A stretch of 64,000 bases of DNA from Atrina japonica (GCA_030159075.1 BROG01000229.1:771001-835000); one strand, 5' to 3'; shown: positions 1 to 12,019, counted from the first letter of the stretch. Notes: generated from the letters alone by a model not told the origin. Numbers and translations: made by a program.

Positions 1-1725
1 AACTTATCCAAAACATGCATTTTCACCTGTACTGCACTCAATCACAGAGGTATCTCTTCTTACCATACGCGAATATATTGACCCATAAATAATATGATTG
101 TGGAATTCTATCCTTGTAAAGCTTTGAAACATTGTCAATATTGTGTCATGTCTAGCGTACTGTATAAGAGCATGCTGTTCCACATCAGATAGTGTTTTTT
201 CATTCACAGCACCTAATACATAAACGCCATCACTGATATATCTTGACCTCCTCAAAGATGTGACAGACTCAATGGAGTTATATATTTGCTCACAGATGGA
301 ACCTTTAATAACACAGTTTTCTTTCAACTCGGGTAGCTTCTGTATAAAGGACACTCCAGTTACAGTTTCCTGATCTATACACTAAGTTCCTTTTATCATT
401 TTTAAAAGGACTCCATTTTTGTCCTCAAAAGAAAAGCAACTGTGTGTATAAAGTGGTCCTAAGTTCCTTACGCAATCTGGCAAGTGCATAAGCTGATGCA
501 CATTCAGTCTTAGAAAGCAGAGATCGTATAATTCTTCAAAAAGTTGGCAACATCGTGTTAACATTCTCTCTGCTTTATTTATTTCCATATCTGTTGAGCC
601 AAATTTCAACAGAATATACATAGAATTTACTAGTAATAAATAATGTGAGAATCGTTCAGGGTCAAGAATGTCTTGCAAAATTGGAGCTCCAAAATAAAGC
701 AGGAATGATCGAAATTCAGATGCTTTCCAATACTTGAGGTCTTGTATCGATCTTGGAAGTCTGGTGATATCTAGTGTTGGTTTAATCTGCATTAACCGCT
801 CATCAAGTATTTCCCTCTTACAGCTGAAGTTGAAGTTCCTATTTGAGTATGTCGGTAAAAACCAAAGCTCCAACATCATTTTCTGCACACCTAGAAGAAC
901 ACCATGCATATAGTCTATTGCAATGCCAGAAACAATGTCAAACTTTGGAAAGAACAGAAGCCAAGAGGGTCCCTTTATGCCTTTTATCACTTTAGCCGGA
1001 GCTCCTTGATTTTGATTTTTAACTGCTTCACGTGCATAACACAGAACATTCTGTGTAGTTCTTACAGGACCCTTTGGACTGCTTTCAATATAAGGAAAAA
1101 CACGTGCGTGACCCCTTCCAACAACCTCAGATGTTCCTTCCTGTTCACATTTCCAACAAGAGAAAGCCCCATTGTATTGAATGTGATTGCACAATAAGCT
1201 TCTTGCTGGAAGATCTGCAGTTCCACATGGCAAATTCCTTTTGAAGTAAATATTATATGTCCTGGAGGATGACATTCAATTCCATCAAGCAGCCCTTTCA
1301 TAGATTGATGAAAAGGTTTCAGAAATGTTCCCATTGATGGTTTTTGATTGCCAAACCATAAGCTTGCCATTGATAACCAGGAAGACTGGGCACACTGACA
1401 TATTACTGATCTTGAAGACTGAGGCACCATCTGTATTAAAAGTAATTGATATATTATTTATAAATGTCCATCATAAATATCATATATACCAATCCTTGGC
1501 AGAAAGAACAATAATAATGATGCACAATAGGATTTCTCAAATTACAGAAGTATTTCTTAAATTCATGTAAAGTTGAACAAAGTTTGTGTTTAAAGGGCAA
1601 AGCAAATCCAATAATGTTCAATAGATGCTGAGTAGCTTCACCTGCTAGGTTATACTTTGTTGTAAAAATGGCTAAGAGAAGCATAAAAGCTCCGACTGTA
1701 GTAGTTGCCCCGGGTACAACTTAGC
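1..1725 (-). pseudogene. CMC/CACTA-like (tnp2-type) transposase, copy 1, truncated
   Basis: Degraded DDE transposase read on the minus strand and cut by the window edge. Its conserved parts match the plus-strand copy at 8841-11278 closely. Visible features are a zinc-ribbon-like CWKC, the tnp2 hallmark DYMHGVLLGVQK near 910, and HQLMHLPDCVRNLGPLYTHS followed by FSFEDKNG near 420-510. These fit the tnp2-type transposase of the CMC (CACTA-Mirage-Chapaev) superfamily, which cuts and pastes DNA between terminal inverted repeats. Damage compared with copy 2: about 200 bp is missing at 1484 (after CQGLV), about 45 bp at 1371, a CAG-to-TAG stop lies at 382-384, and frameshifts join the 1062-1430 and 382-1275 frames. 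Homology stops near 1725, so the acidic N-terminal part seen in copy 2 is absent. Superfamily is fairly sure; the exact family is not. Confidence 0.75.
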
Positions 1726-1867
1726 AGAAATGAAATATAATAAGGAATAGATAGATAACTAACTAAATGAATAAAGGATCCTGTTGTAGGACCACGTCTA
1801 TGTTATAGGATCCGGAAACATCCATACAAACGTATGGCTGATATTTTTTAAGTCCCTTTAAAAAGAT

Positions 1868-1886
1868 AATAATAATAATAATAATT
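1868..1886. repeat. (AAT)n microsatellite
   Basis: Short AAT tract in AT-rich spacer between the transposase remnant and the PLE remnant. The word 'gtatggctgatatt' occurs at about 1833 and again at about 2022, the second being the PLE boundary. Confidence 0.7.
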
Positions 1887-2032
1887 ATCTAATTCTAGAT
1901 CATACATCAATTTTAAATCACTAAGACGTATTTGAAATAAAATGTAGTATAAAATACAAAAATGGCCAATTATTTTCTTAATAATGCGTATATTTCCTAA
2001 AATTTGTAGAGTACTCTAGCGTATGGCTGATA

Positions 2033-3797
2033 TTAGTGAAAAATTCTATAATCGTCTGTAAGGTAAGGTAGCTTAGTTGCTAATTTCCCGTCTGTGTTTG
2101 TATTAAGTAAAATGTCTAAGTATGAAGCGTGTGTGCTTGATTCTGTTGTATTTTTAATTTCTAGTTCGCTAGGATATATCGCATTGACATATGTATGAAA
2201 ATTGTCATTATTAATTGACAAAATGTCGTCGATATATCTAAATGTCAAATTAAAGGACACCGCTAACTTTTTCTTCTTTTGATTCAGCAGTTTCTGAATG
2301 AAGTCTGCTTCGTATGAATAAAGGAACAGGTCGGCCAATAAAGGAGCACAATTGGTTCCCATAGGAATGCCGACAGTTTGTTGAAAGACCACGTCTCCGA
2401 GCATTACAAATATATTGTCTATTAGAAATTCCAGCATGTTTTTTATATCAACTTAAGTATATTTATGTGTAGAATCAGAGTGGTGTTTGACGAAATAAGT
2501 ATCCTGATAGCCAATCACTAGATATTTAAATTTTCGGGTACCACCTTTAGTGAAAAAGCAGTTGTCTATGATGCTGAGAAGTCTTTCTTTGAATTTTTTT
2601 ATGTGGAATAGTAGTGTAAAGAGTGGAGAAGTCATAAGTTTTGATACAGTGAATTCGAGAAAAATTGTGTGCCTTCAAATTTTCTAAAAGCCGTTTAGAA
2701 ATTTTAAGTATCCACATCTGATTTACACAGCTTCTGGAATAAGCAACTGTACAGTATTGTTGAAGTTTCTCCTTAATGGCTGTCAATATCTTGGTAAGGA
2801 GTAAAGATAAAGGTTTGGTAGAACATTTGCTGGATCCTGCTATGTATCTTTGCTTATATGGGGTTTTATGAAGTTTAGGTATCCAGTATAAATGTGGTAG
2901 CTCGAAATCGGTATCCGTTGTAGGTATATCAAATGAGCGTAATATGGACACGTGATTTTGAAGGATCTCGTCCTTTGAAAGTGAGCTACGTTTGTATGTA
3001 GGATTTCCAGAATTCGTATTAAACCCAAGTTCTTCTAATAAACAATTAAAGTAATGTGCCTTACACATAAAAACTATATTATTTGAGGCTTTGTCTGCTG
3101 GTACCAGTACATATTGGTCATGTAACCTATCCAGTTCAGTTACTACTTATGGATCATTAGATACAGAGGGATAACGTGTTTTCATAGTCCCTTTAAGTTT
3201 TTGAATACGAGATTTTATCAACTATCGTATGGCTTTCAGCCATTCAGACAAAGTGTCTGGTTCTACGTCTTCATGTTTGGCCCATCGTCTGGCATAATCT
3301 TCGACAGAATCCATAACTAAACTGAAATTCTGACGCCAGTTAAAGGAAGGGGCTTCCCGGTATTTAGGGCACCTTAAAATTAAATTTTTGAAGCTTTCAT
3401 TTTCAACAATAGAAACGTCGCCGGTAATGCCATGCCCGAAAGTATTGTATTTGAAAGGAGATGAAGCACATGAACATGTGACAGTGTTGTGTAGAAGATG
3501 GTTGATGTCTAGGCACTGCAAAACCTGTTTGTAATTGACTAGCTTCGATGCGATGCTAGGTGTATAGCTGTATGAAATGCAAGGCGTGGTCTTCAGTTTA
3601 AAATGTGGTAGAATACAGGACTGAACTTTTTTGTGATTTAGAACATTGCCAATGTTTAAAGCGTCTATGCCTTTATTTGTGAATTTAAGTTTAAGAAAAA
3701 GACGTTTCTGTTCAGAACAGTCATCGTTTGTGACGCGTGCAGGCCTAAACAGTCTGTGAAAAGCGATGTCCATTATAATGGAGTTCAAATGTTCCAT
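2033..3797 (-). pseudogene. Penelope-like retroelement (family 1) reverse transcriptase, copy A
   Basis: Minus-strand remnant of a Penelope-like reverse transcriptase. Reading 3797 to 2033: an upstream domain with GHGITGDVSIVENESF and CPKYREA (3222-3797); RT motif A with the catalytic Asp in YDFSTLYTTIPH (about 2610-2640); IGIPMGTNCAPLLADL-type motif B (about 2330-2360); motif C RYIDDILS (about 2225-2245); then SYLDILL. Retroelement RTs of this type copy RNA at a nick in target DNA. I call it PLE from the TGD..KYRE block and the GxPMGTNCAPL/YIDD spacing; the exact clade is unassigned. It is dead: a one-base gain in an A-run near 2600 and stops at about 2450 and 3160 break the frame. No GIY-YIG domain or 3' tail follows; homology ends at about 2033. 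Its 5' edge abuts the MITE at 3798. Confidence 0.75.
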
Positions 3798-4563
3798 TTT
3801 ACATCTGAACGAGTTACATTTTCTTTTAGGCTAAGTATACATGAGGCCACCAAATAATTATTCTGGTACTGCCTATTTTTCACTTTCAGTATCCGTAATT
3901 TCGGGTTTCCATCTATGATTTTATGTAAGAAATAGCAGGAAAAAAAAAAACTGGAATAGGGTACGCCTAGCCTATGTGATAAAACTTTAAAGTCTACCGG
4001 AGAGAAACAAAAAACTGGGGGCCTAGCGTCAAATAGATTTATTTGAATCGTGTGCTAGCTTGCAAATACATATTTTCTGATTTATCCAACTACATTTACT
4101 TCTATTCATTTCAAATTCAGAAAACGGTTGAAATGAGTTTGTAAACTAGGTTTTAAACTTTTAAATATTGCCTAGCCTAAGTTCTTTACTCTTGAGAAGG
4201 AAAAGCAGCACTGGGCTCATAAAGTATGTTTTCCAGAATAATTCATGGTTGCACAACGTCAGAAAATAGTAATATACATCTAATTGTACTTCCCCCCACA
4301 CTGAGCATGATTTACGTTGGTTATATTAATTTCATTTTAAAAGTGTATGTAGGCCCTACATGGATTTGTAATGTGTTTGTATTTAAAATTCTAATAACTG
4401 CTTACTGAAAAATTCGCCATATATTTTAAAATTAGCTTGCAGGTTCTTGAATTTGACTGTGTTTTGAGAAAAAATATATATCTACCCAGGAAATATTGAG
4501 ATCTATTTGGTGGCGTCATATATACTTAGCCTAAAAGAAAATGTAACTCGTTCAAATGTAAAT
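3798..4563. mobile_element. MITE-like element with 60-bp terminal inverted repeats
   Basis: Bases 3798-3857 and 4504-4563 are inverted copies of each other with only about 4 mismatches over 60 bp; the core is 'cttagcctaaaagaaaatg' and its complement. The 646-bp interior has no convincing coding capacity, so this looks like a non-autonomous DNA transposon. I could not identify a clean target-site duplication and cannot assign a superfamily. It sits exactly at the 5' end of PLE copy A. Confidence 0.7.
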
Positions 4564-4569
4564 TGGAGA

Positions 4570-5340
4570 ATTTTGATTGGAAAAGAGACATAATATTTCT
4601 TTTTTCAAATTCGCAAGAATATTTTTAATTTGTCTGTGGGTATTCTTTTTCAACAAATTCTATTTTATAAAGAACAAGAAAGTAACATGTTATATTTATC
4701 CTTGCAATGATACTTGGGTGTTTCAATTTAAAGAACTTACCGCCAGTTTTCACAATACGTCTTTCTATCCCACACAGTTTTCACCTTTTCTTGCACATCG
4801 AATTTGCCTTGAAGCTCCAGTTTTTTGCTGTTGCGTCCAAGAACACTGAACGAATTGTCACCAAAGCTGTATATACAGACGAACATTGCGAATGAATTGT
4901 AATTTACTTCCGAACACCGAAACTAAAACTGGGAGTACGCGTTCAGGTCGTTTTCAACCGATCTCTATTTGCATTGAGGATGCTGGAAATGAGATACGAT
5001 CAGAGGTTGTCATGACTGTGCAACTGAGGCACGGACACGTAAGGGGGTAATTTCAAATATGCTGGTCACTCTTTACATAAGTAAGTATGGCATAAATGTG
5101 GATGAATTTGCAATATGTGCAACGAGTCATTCAGTTGTAAATTTTGGCGGCATTAAATTGTTTTTTATTTTTTTATCGACGTGACAAGTCTTGTCAAAAG
5201 TGGCATAGTCCCCCCAATGACTCAGTGTTTCAGCATCGTGGGCGATTGCAGGATTTTGACTGACCTTTGGTCGAAATAATAATATTACACCGTACATCTT
5301 AAAGCGTGGAACATGATTGATCATAAAATGCAAGAAAAAA
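4570..5340. other. Spacer, no recognisable feature
   Basis: AT-rich sequence with short chance ORFs (for example 4577-4849 on plus) that show no familiar domain, repeat or splice pattern. Nothing supportable was seen. Confidence 0.4.
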
Positions 5341-5361
5341 CCCGAAAACGAAGAGGTCCAT

Positions 5362-5526
5362 ATGGCAAAAAACTATGATGCAGAACTGCAATCTTCGTGT
5401 GCTCAGGATAATCAGTTTGTAACCCGGATTAAGTCTTTTCAAACAGAAAATTCTATGCCAGACAGCGGGACGGTCCAGCAGCAGCCTACTGAACTTGAAA
5501 GCATGGATCCGTATATTTCACCTAAG
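5362..5526 (+). CDS. Possible coding exon, unknown product
   Basis: An open stretch from ATG at 5362 encodes about 55 residues (MAKNYDAELQSS at the start, SMDPYISPK at the end). It runs into a plausible splice donor AAG|GTATTT at 5526/5527, in phase 0. The next supportable exon on this strand is the transposase exon with a strong acceptor at 8840, also phase 0, so this could be an upstream exon of that element. It could equally be chance. No domain is recognised. Confidence 0.22.
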
Positions 5527-5689
5527 GTATTTTATTAATTTTCGTTGCTTTATACGCACGCAAATACTAGTAAGTAGGCTACCTTGAGAAGTAGCGTAGA
5601 TGTCAATAAATTCAACGTTTTCCAAAAAAGAATTACTGTTGTAGATCTACTCCCACATATACCTAGGCCGAAATTCTGGATATTGCCAA

Positions 5690-5850
5690 CAAAAAAAAAA
5701 AAAAACCAAACCAAAAAAAAAAAAAACAAAAAAAAAAAAAACAAAAAAAAAACAAAACAAACAAATACAAATAAAAACAAATAAAACATAAAAAAATGAA
5801 AAAATAAATAAACAAATCAAAACAAACAAAAGAAAACAAAATAAACTTAC
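5690..5850. repeat. A-rich low-complexity tract
   Basis: About 160 bp of A-runs broken by single C, T or G (poly-A, then 'aaacaaat' and 'aaataaa' types). It gives spurious poly-K and poly-F open frames on the two strands. It may be the decayed tail of a retroposon, but no body was found next to it. Confidence 0.8.
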
Positions 5851-5869
5851 TTTCTTACTTACTGAGGAA

Positions 5870-7760
5870 TTCATGGACTTGAAAAAGGCATCGATTCAAT
5901 CTTGTGGATTTCAGTAGATCTAGTTGCATGTTACAAAGGCTTAAGCTCCACCCTACCCCATTAAAAAGGCATGCTCCAGAGGCAAAAACAAAAAGTGATT
6001 GTATCATGTATTACCATTATAAACTTGATCTTCCGCCATAAATAATTTTGTAGACCCCATTCATGTTTGGATCCAGCAATTATTGACGGGGTTTACAACC
6101 TACTTGAGGTTAAGCTCGAGTTCTCCAGGGAGTCCAACCACTATTTGATACAATAATTTACCGGGAATAAACGGCACTATTGGCGGACATTAGGAGGTGG
6201 GTCAAGACCCCTGGTCCCCACCCTGGATCTGCGCGTGCCATTTATAGTAGACTATCCTAAGCCTACATGTAGTAATGTTCCATTATCATTTACACGTTGT
6301 CTTCGTTATAAACGAGAAACAATTAGGACACTGTAATAAGGGTCAAATATATTGGATTAAGGTGTCGAACTTCCGCTACTTCGGCATACGTAGATTCCAA
6401 CTAAGACTGGAATATTTTCTGGTACATTGTTACACTTCAATAATATTGTATTGAAAGCAATACATCGGGGTCGTCGGATGTATAGATTCAGTAGAAGACA
6501 TGAATTATAATAAGCGGTCGCCCACTCGCCCATTGCGAGTAAATTCCATGCTGGGTGAGTGTATTTCCCCTGGAAGTAGCACAGATGGCGAGCACAAGTT
6601 CTGAAATGTTTGATGACACCAATGTGTATACTGTATAGCGGTTAAGTTTATTTGATACTCGGTATTTTATTCTGATGTCAGGATGTTCTCCTGTACACTG
6701 TAGGCCCACTTAAAGGTTACATATAATTCTAATGATCCAAATTCAAGCATGAAAATAAATAAAAACTTATTTTACTAAAAAATTTTTAAGACTAACAGAA
6801 ATTGCTTTTCCGACGTCCGCACTCCAATAACCACTATAGTGTAATGAATACATCTTGATAATTGTGATGATTTCAATTAAAAATGATGTTTTAATTTAGT
6901 TACGAAGTAGATAATTTTAAAAACAGACAATAATGTATTTATATAATTAGTTTCAATGAATATATTAAATTTACAGCAAACTAATGACATTTAAAGTTTT
7001 TACATAACAGTCATAATTTTTCAGAACTTTGAATCTGTCTCAAAAAAATTGAAACTGTTAATAGATATTATGATAAATGGTAAATTTTTTAGCACCTTAA
7101 TTTTTTTCAGCCAATGTAGTCCCTGTTAATAAGAAAAAATAAAGCTGAAATTTTATTTAATCTTTAAAAAAATACTTTGATTAGTGTTTCTATTCTTTAC
7201 TTTGTTATTTTTATTGTTTTATTTTTCACACAGGTCACATGCTGGCAGTCACATGGTTCCACTTTTCAATAACAAGGGTGAAATTTTCATGTCTCAAACA
7301 TCAGGGTAAATTTAAGAATTCCTATGGAATTCCCCCTAATAACTTTATTAATATATCAATTTTTAATTTTTTTATTATTATTATTTTCATTGGTTAGGTG
7401 TGGTTTTCTAAAAAAAATGTTAAAAATCACAATTACAATAAAGTCCCATAATGTGACTTTAACAGCAGCATCAGTTGTAGGAGCTTTATCAGATTTTTCT
7501 GCTATCTGCTTCATTCAAATTTAAGCTAAGAATTATGCATATCTCAGCCCTGGGATACAAAGAGACACACCCTAGTCCTACCCATCCTACAGCCCTATTT
7601 TTATATGATGTAGCATTAATTTTGAGTCTGCAAACTGAGTCCAGCATTGACAACCAGAAGTCGGCATATAATTTGTATACATGTACATTGTATTGATGAA
7701 ATACATATATATTTTGTAACTGATGTTAATTCTTGAATGTTGATTTTACATTTATAAATA
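5870..7760. other. Spacer, no recognisable feature
   Basis: AT-rich non-coding sequence. The one shared word noticed is 'aggaattcttaaatttaccc', present in inverted orientation at about 7305-7325 and again at about 20985-21005. No gene, RNA or element could be supported. Confidence 0.4.
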
Positions 7761-7762
7761 TA

Positions 7763-8758
7763 CAGTGAACCCGCTTTACAACGACATTCATTATAACGGA
7801 ATATTCGGTATCCGACAAGAATCGCTTGGGAACAAATGTACATGTACATAAAAAGTACTCATTACAACGGAATATTCGGTATCCGACTCCGACATTAGAT
7901 TCGGGGAACAAATGTACAAAACTCAATGTAAATAAATTCTTTACAACGACTTGACATAGAAGCCACCTGCTGATTCGGCTATTGTTATCAGTCTTGATTT
8001 TCTTCATAGTTGAGATCACAGGTAAATATCATTGCGTCAATAAAATAATTACACCGTCAATTGTTCTCTGATCTGCACTGATAGATGATAGGCGTCAACG
8101 ATTAGCCTTACCTGTACTGCAGTAGACCTAATGTTTATAAAACAGGTTTCGTTATAACTGAACCGACATTAAGATACAAGCTGCGTACAAATTGGAAAAA
8201 AAAGATAATTAAATACTTTAAAATAAATACACATAATTGACAAGTTCCGTTAAGCTACATGTCCGTGCCGATGTGGTTACAATGGCGTACCTTTAAATTA
8301 CTTCAATTTTTTTTTGCGATAGCCGTAGACATTTTAGTAAGATTTTATTTAAGAAAGGCATTTTTAATTAGATTGTGTCAGCAATCTCTGCGCTTTTTAT
8401 TTAAGCAATAAAGAATCTAACTCGGAATCAGGTACATTCGGGCATTGTGTTCATGATCCGTGCATTTTACGACGTCACCCATTTACTATATGCGACCGAA
8501 AAATAATTGTGCATAGATGTTTACAAGATTATCTTGCATAAATATGACAATTGAATGGGTAAAAATTGTATGAAATAACATAATAAGAACAGTTATGACT
8601 TTTCGTTTTATTTATTTACGTGTAATTATATGCATAAATGATACTCAAGTGAGCTAACTACAAAATGCCCACCACATCAGTTTCGTCACAGTGACAAATT
8701 CGATATAACGTCAGTCCTATGTGGGAACAAACATGGTCGTTGTAAAGAGGGTTCACTG
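7763..8758. mobile_element. MITE, Tc1/mariner-type (pogo/Tigger-like) termini
   Basis: The left end begins CAGTGAACCCGCTTTACAAC and the right end is its inverted match with one mismatch over about 23 bp. TA dinucleotides flank both ends (7761-7762 and 8759-8760), as Tc1/mariner superfamily elements duplicate. The 996-bp interior has no transposase. It contains a subterminal direct repeat of about 71 bp (starts 7789 and 7860, core 'aacggaatattcggtatccg'). The insertion lies 80 bp upstream of the splice acceptor of transposase copy 2, so an apparent open frame from 8721 starts in MITE sequence and is not a natural N terminus. Confidence 0.85.
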
Positions 8759-8840
8759 TACATTATTTTTCATAATAGAATTACCCAATATTGAAAGCAG
8801 AAATTTACATGTAATATACATTGTGTTATTTATTTTGCAG

Positions 8841-11278
8841 CAGGTAGGTGAACTGGACTTTAGTATGGATACAGCTATAGAACAAGAATTAATCCAAAAC
8901 AGGATAGACTTGCACACTGCATGTACAACGGCTGATGATGATATCTGTGATTTCCCTGTTGCAGAAGATGATGTTTACCCACACCTAGGTGATATAGAAA
9001 GTGATTTAGAAGATGAAAATCTAACTGATCCTACTGCTGATGAATATCTTGATCTGGATTCTGCTCCGTTGTACCCAGGGGCAACTACTACAGTTGGAGC
9101 TTTTATGCTTCTCTTAGCCATTTTTACAACAAAGTATAACCTAGCAGGTGAAGCTACTCAGCATCTATTGAACATTATTGAATTTGCGTTGCCCTTAAAA
9201 CACAAACTTTGTTCAACTTTACATGAATTTAAGAAATACTTCTGTAATTTGAGAAATCCTATTGTGCATCATTATTATTGTTCTTTCTGCCAAGGATTGG
9301 TGGAAGACAGCACAAAATCAACTTGTCCTTACTGTGGAAAGTTGTTTAATAAAACAAAGGCTAATTACTTTTTGGATATTCCCTTGAAGTCTCAGATTCA
9401 GAACCTTTTTAGGCAAAAGGGTATTTATGAACATTTACAACATCGTTTTATCAGAGAGCGAGTTCCTGGTTTGTACAAAGATATTTATGATGGACATTTA
9501 TACAAGTCTCACTTTGATGATAATGGTATTTTAAGTGATCCCAATAATATATCATTTACTTTTAATACAGATGGTGCCTCAGTCTTCAAGAGCAGTAATG
9601 TGTCAGTGTGGCCAGTCTTCCTGGTTATCAATGAACTACCATATAAAATTAGAATGAAAAAGGAAAATATGATACTGGCAAGCTTATGGTTTGGCAATCA
9701 AAAGCCATCAATGGGAACATTTCTGAAACCTTTTCAGCAATCTATGAAAGAACTGCATGATGGAATTGAATGTCATTCTCCAGGACATGGAACTTTTACT
9801 TCAAAAGGAATTTTGCTATGTGGAACTGCAGATCTTCCAGCAAGAAGCTTATTGTGCAATCACATTCAATACAATAGAAGGAACATCTGAGATTGTTGGA
9901 AGGGGTCGTGCACGTGCTTTTCCTTATATTCAAAGCAGTTCAAAGGGTCCTGTAAGAACTGCACAAAATGTTCTGTGTTATGCACATGAAGCAGTTAAAA
10001 ATCTAAATGAAGGAGCTCTGGATAAAGTGATAAAAGGCATAAAGGGACCCTCTTGGCTTCTGTTCTTTCCAACGTTTGACATTTTTTCTTGTATTGCAAT
10101 AAACTATATGCATGGTGTTCTTCTAGGTGTGCAGAAAATGTTGTTGGAGTTTTGGTTTTTACCGACATACTCAAATAGGAACTTCAACTTCATCCGTAAG
10201 AGGGAAATACTTGATGAGCGGTTAATGCAGATTTAACCAACACTAGATATCACAAGACTTCCAAGATCGATACAAGACCTCAAGTATTGGAAAGCATATG
10301 AATTTCGATAGTTCCTGCTTTATTTTAGAGCTCCAATTTTGCAAGATATTCTTGACCATGAACGATTCTAACATTGTTTATTACTGGTAAATTTTATGTA
10401 TATTCTGTTGATATTTAGCTCAACAGATATGGAAATAAATGTGCATCAGCTTATGCACTTGCCAGATTGCGTAAGGAACTTAGGACCACTTTATACACAC
10501 AGTTGCTTTTCTTTTGAGGACAAAAATGGAGTCCTTTTAAAAATGATAAAAGGAACTCAGTGTATAGATCAGCAAATTGTAACTGGAGTGTCCTTTGTAC
10601 AGAAGCTACCCGAGTTGAAAGAAAACTGTGTTATTAAAGGTTCCATCTGTAAGCAAATATATAACTCCATTGAGTCTGTCACAACTTTGAGGAAGTGAAG
10701 TTAATCAGTGATGGCGTTTATGTATTCGGTGCTGTGAATGAAAACAACACTATCTGATGTGGAACAGCATGGTCTTATACAGTACTCTAGACATGACAAA
10801 ATGTTGACGTTGTTTCAAAGCTTTACAATGTAAAAAATTCAGATATCAAAGTATAAATCAATAGAATGTCCAGGACATAGATATAAATCCGGTAATAATG
10901 GACAAACACGGACCTCTGGAAACCAAGAGATGGGATCAGGTGCCATGGATAGAATTTCACAACCATATTATTTATGGGTCATTATATTCGCGTATGGTAA
11001 AAAGAGATAACTCTGTGATTGAGTACAGTACAGGTGAAAAAGCATGTTTTGGACGAGTTCAGTTTTTCATTTTCTTTAATGATGAGACTTTGGCATTTAT
11101 TCAAAAATTGAAATGTGTAAATTATGATAAAGACAGTCACATTGTAAGTATGATAACGACAGATGAAATAGAGGTACAAAATATTCAGCAGATCAAAAGT
11201 GGATGTATGATGGTGACATACAAGGGTGCAGAAAAGCACTATGTCTGTAAATTTCTAAACAAGATGGAAAATGACTGA
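8841..11278 (+). pseudogene. CMC/CACTA-like (tnp2-type) transposase, copy 2
   Basis: Begins after a strong acceptor (tttattttgcag, ending 8840). Order: acidic N-terminal region, a CxxC...CxxC zinc ribbon (about 9280-9345), first catalytic Asp in NTDGASVF (codon at 9570) followed by WPVFLVINELP, second Asp in CGTADLPARS (codon at 9831), MHGVLLGVQK near 10110, HQLMHLPDCVRNLGPL near 10445, and a C-terminal domain ending with TGA at 11276-11278. This is the tnp2 layout of CMC transposases. Damage: a deletion of about 29 bp near 9876 removes the CWKC motif kept in copy 1 and shifts frame; stops at 10234 and 10308 and before 10380; a deletion of about 75 bp at 10440; a frameshift near 10697; and a 118-bp PLE tail at 10829-10946. 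Non-functional. Confidence 0.78.
10829..10946 (-). mobile_element. PLE family 1 tail inserted in transposase copy 2
   Basis: Transposase copy 1 reads continuously through 'ctttacaaggatagaa'; copy 2 has 118 bp between 'ctttacaa' and 'ggatagaa'. The insert matches the extreme 3' end of PLE family 1 (compare 57391-57510), in minus orientation. It begins at 'atggcacctgatccca' and ends at 'tatctgaattttttaca'. This is an extreme 5' truncation, as expected for target-primed reverse transcription that aborted early. Confidence 0.85.
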
Positions 11279-11678
11279 AATCTGACCAACACCTTTATTT
11301 AAAAGATGGAAGTAAAGAACTCATGGACTTGGAAGTTTTCTTTTCTGTCACTCAATATTTATTTGCAAAATATGCTGATTTATATAAGTGTTAAAGGTAT
11401 TTGATGTTAGTATAAATTGCCTTTTTTCTGTCCACATACATTCCTCTAACAATCTGCTTTTGACATGTCACAGACTATAACACATAACATTTCTGTATGT
11501 CAACACATTTTCCTGTATTACAGTTTTTGGATTCTATTTACATATAGACCTGTGTGTTAGTCAAAAGCAGACAGAGCACACACAAAACTTCGATGCTTAT
11601 GTATTCAAATCCGAAACATGAATCGGTACATTTCTTAAGATTTTAATTATATTTTACAATGTAATTTGTCTACTCCTC

Positions 11679-11740
11679 CGTGGCACCTGATCCCACCTCT
11701 GGATTTTTCGGAGGTGAAAGTTTATCCATTGTGCAGCAAA
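11679..11740 (+). mobile_element. PLE family 1 tail remnant
   Basis: 'ctcctccgtggcacctgatc' and the following 40 bases match the PLE 3' region seen at 53970 and 57390, with divergence and a break after 'tttatccatt'. Orientation is opposite to the insert at 10829. The rest of 11279-11855 holds nothing recognisable. Confidence 0.6.
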
Positions 11741-11855
11741 TGAGTATACATGTACTTGGGTTGGCACCATCTAACGATAAATACTTTGGTATTTACTATT
11801 TAAACAATATGGGGTCCCCCTCTCTCAGGGTTGTTAGATAGTAGTATGGAACAAG

Positions 11856-11987
11856 ACTATATATAGTGACTAACTTTCGTTAATCAGATCTACTACTAAC
11901 AGTAACTGATGACATTTTCACCGACTATATACAGTGACTAACTTTCGCTAATTAGATCTAATACTAACTGATGACATTTTCATCGAT
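11856..11987 (+). repeat. Tandem duplication, ~68-bp unit
   Basis: Two adjacent copies of a unit containing 'agtgactaactttcg' and 'aactgatgacattttca' (starting at about 11856 and 11924), with several differences. No coding function. Confidence 0.8.
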
Positions 11988-12019
11988 TGGTTCATGAGAA
12001 AAGTTTTAAAGATATACCG

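Noticed and set aside
8721..8840. Apparent N-terminal extension of transposase copy 2
   Set aside because: It begins inside the right end of the MITE and runs through intron-like sequence up to the splice acceptor at 8840; coincidental open frame.
11905..11987. CTGATGAC words as ribozyme cores
   Set aside because: Part of the 68-bp tandem duplication; no GAAA partner at proper distance.
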